Source: an uncultured Bacteroidota bacterium
Lineage (GTDB): Bacteria; Bacteroidota; Bacteroidia; Bacteroidales; VadinHA17
Direction of reading: 5' to 3'
DNA: 53,666 nt
NCBI GenBank assembly: GCA_903844815.1
Contig: CAIMVD010000299.1
Span: 1 to 53,666, forward strand
The notes under the pieces were generated by a model that saw only the letters and a program-made list of their open reading frames with translations, made no database searches and was not told the DNA's origin. Below are positions 53,462 to 53,666 of this stretch, piece by piece. The first letter of the stretch is position 1, and every line of letters starts with the position of its first letter. The position numbers and the translations under genes were made by a program.

Positions 53462-53666
53462 AAGCCACCAACATTAATGAGGATCATTAACATTATTGTA
53501 ACTAATCAGTACTTAAATTGAGCTAAAGTTAAAAGTGAATAAAGTTTAAAAATGAGGTGTTATTAACAATTTGCGTGGCGTAATTAACATTTTTAATTTT
53601 CATAATTGTGTAATTTTTTAAAAACGAACACATATCAACAAATATAATTATTTGAGTTGATAACTA
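53462..53666. other. AT-rich tail without recognisable genes
   Basis: About 200 bases after the RloB-like gene, with many ATTAAC and TTTAAAA words. No terminator hairpin, repeat or reading frame is evident before the window ends. Confidence 0.5.

Noticed and set aside
1-53666. tRNA, rRNA or known riboswitches
   Set aside because: I looked for cloverleaf-type and conserved riboswitch cores and saw none; a covariance-model scan would be needed to exclude them firmly.

Overview
The window looks like a chromosomal segment of a Bacteroidota species, probably an environmental or gut-type member of the Bacteroidales/Marinilabiliales. The basis is a SusC/SusD pair, a secreted protein with a type IX secretion C-terminal tail, many Bacteroidota-type lipoproteins, TAnnTTTG-like promoter boxes, and intergenic repeat words typical of that phylum. 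I see no rRNA, tRNA or CRISPR array. Taxonomy below phylum is inference.

Layout. 1-262: a 195-bp MITE-like element. 263-6.5 kb: nitroreductase, carbon-nitrogen hydrolase, pruA, a T9SS cargo protein and two small unknown genes. 6.9-20.2 kb, mostly minus strand: acs, a beta-glucan set (two GH16 enzymes plus a Tat-exported TIM-barrel protein), an LTA-synthase-like phosphoglycerol transferase next to speA, an M14 carboxypeptidase, a cold-shock gene tail-to-tail with a 37-residue Lys-rich gene, and zwf followed by a 9-bp minisatellite. 20.4-26.5 kb: gltB-gltD behind a leader that can be read as a leader peptide plus mutually exclusive antiterminator and terminator hairpins. 26.6-31.6 kb, minus strand: an M64-type metallopeptidase lipoprotein and two histidine-kinase hybrids, with a second MITE copy (perfect 8-bp target duplication) between the kinases. 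31.9-36.7 kb: a TIM-barrel glycosidase-like protein, a GH127-like lipoprotein and an unknown secreted protein. 36.8-46.7 kb: a SusC/SusD pair, a terminator, then a four-gene phosphonate operon: a PbfA-like lyase, an MFS/DUF5690-type permease, PhnW and PhnX. 46.7-47.1 kb: a REP-like hairpin array. 47.1-48.9 kb: an aminopeptidase P with a repeat-encoded N-terminus. 49-53.5 kb: an AT-rich accessory tail with two HEPN/nucleotidyltransferase modules (both HEPN genes broken, both nucleotidyltransferases intact) and an intact AAA-ATPase/RloB-type pair, probably anti-phage.

How the genes fit together. PbfA would turn (R)-1-hydroxy-2-aminoethylphosphonate into phosphonoacetaldehyde, PhnW would make the same product from 2-aminoethylphosphonate (AEP), and PhnX would release phosphate and acetaldehyde. 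The MFS protein is the obvious uptake candidate, and the SusCD pair directly upstream could bring a phosphonate-bearing ligand across the outer membrane. That last link is a hypothesis, because a terminator separates SusD from the operon. GltBD and PruA cover glutamate synthesis and proline-derived glutamate formation; acs and zwf are central carbon genes. The best leads for new biology are the gltBD leader, the SusCD/phosphonate neighbourhood, the MITE with an inverted core, and the decaying toxin modules beside the RloAB-type pair.
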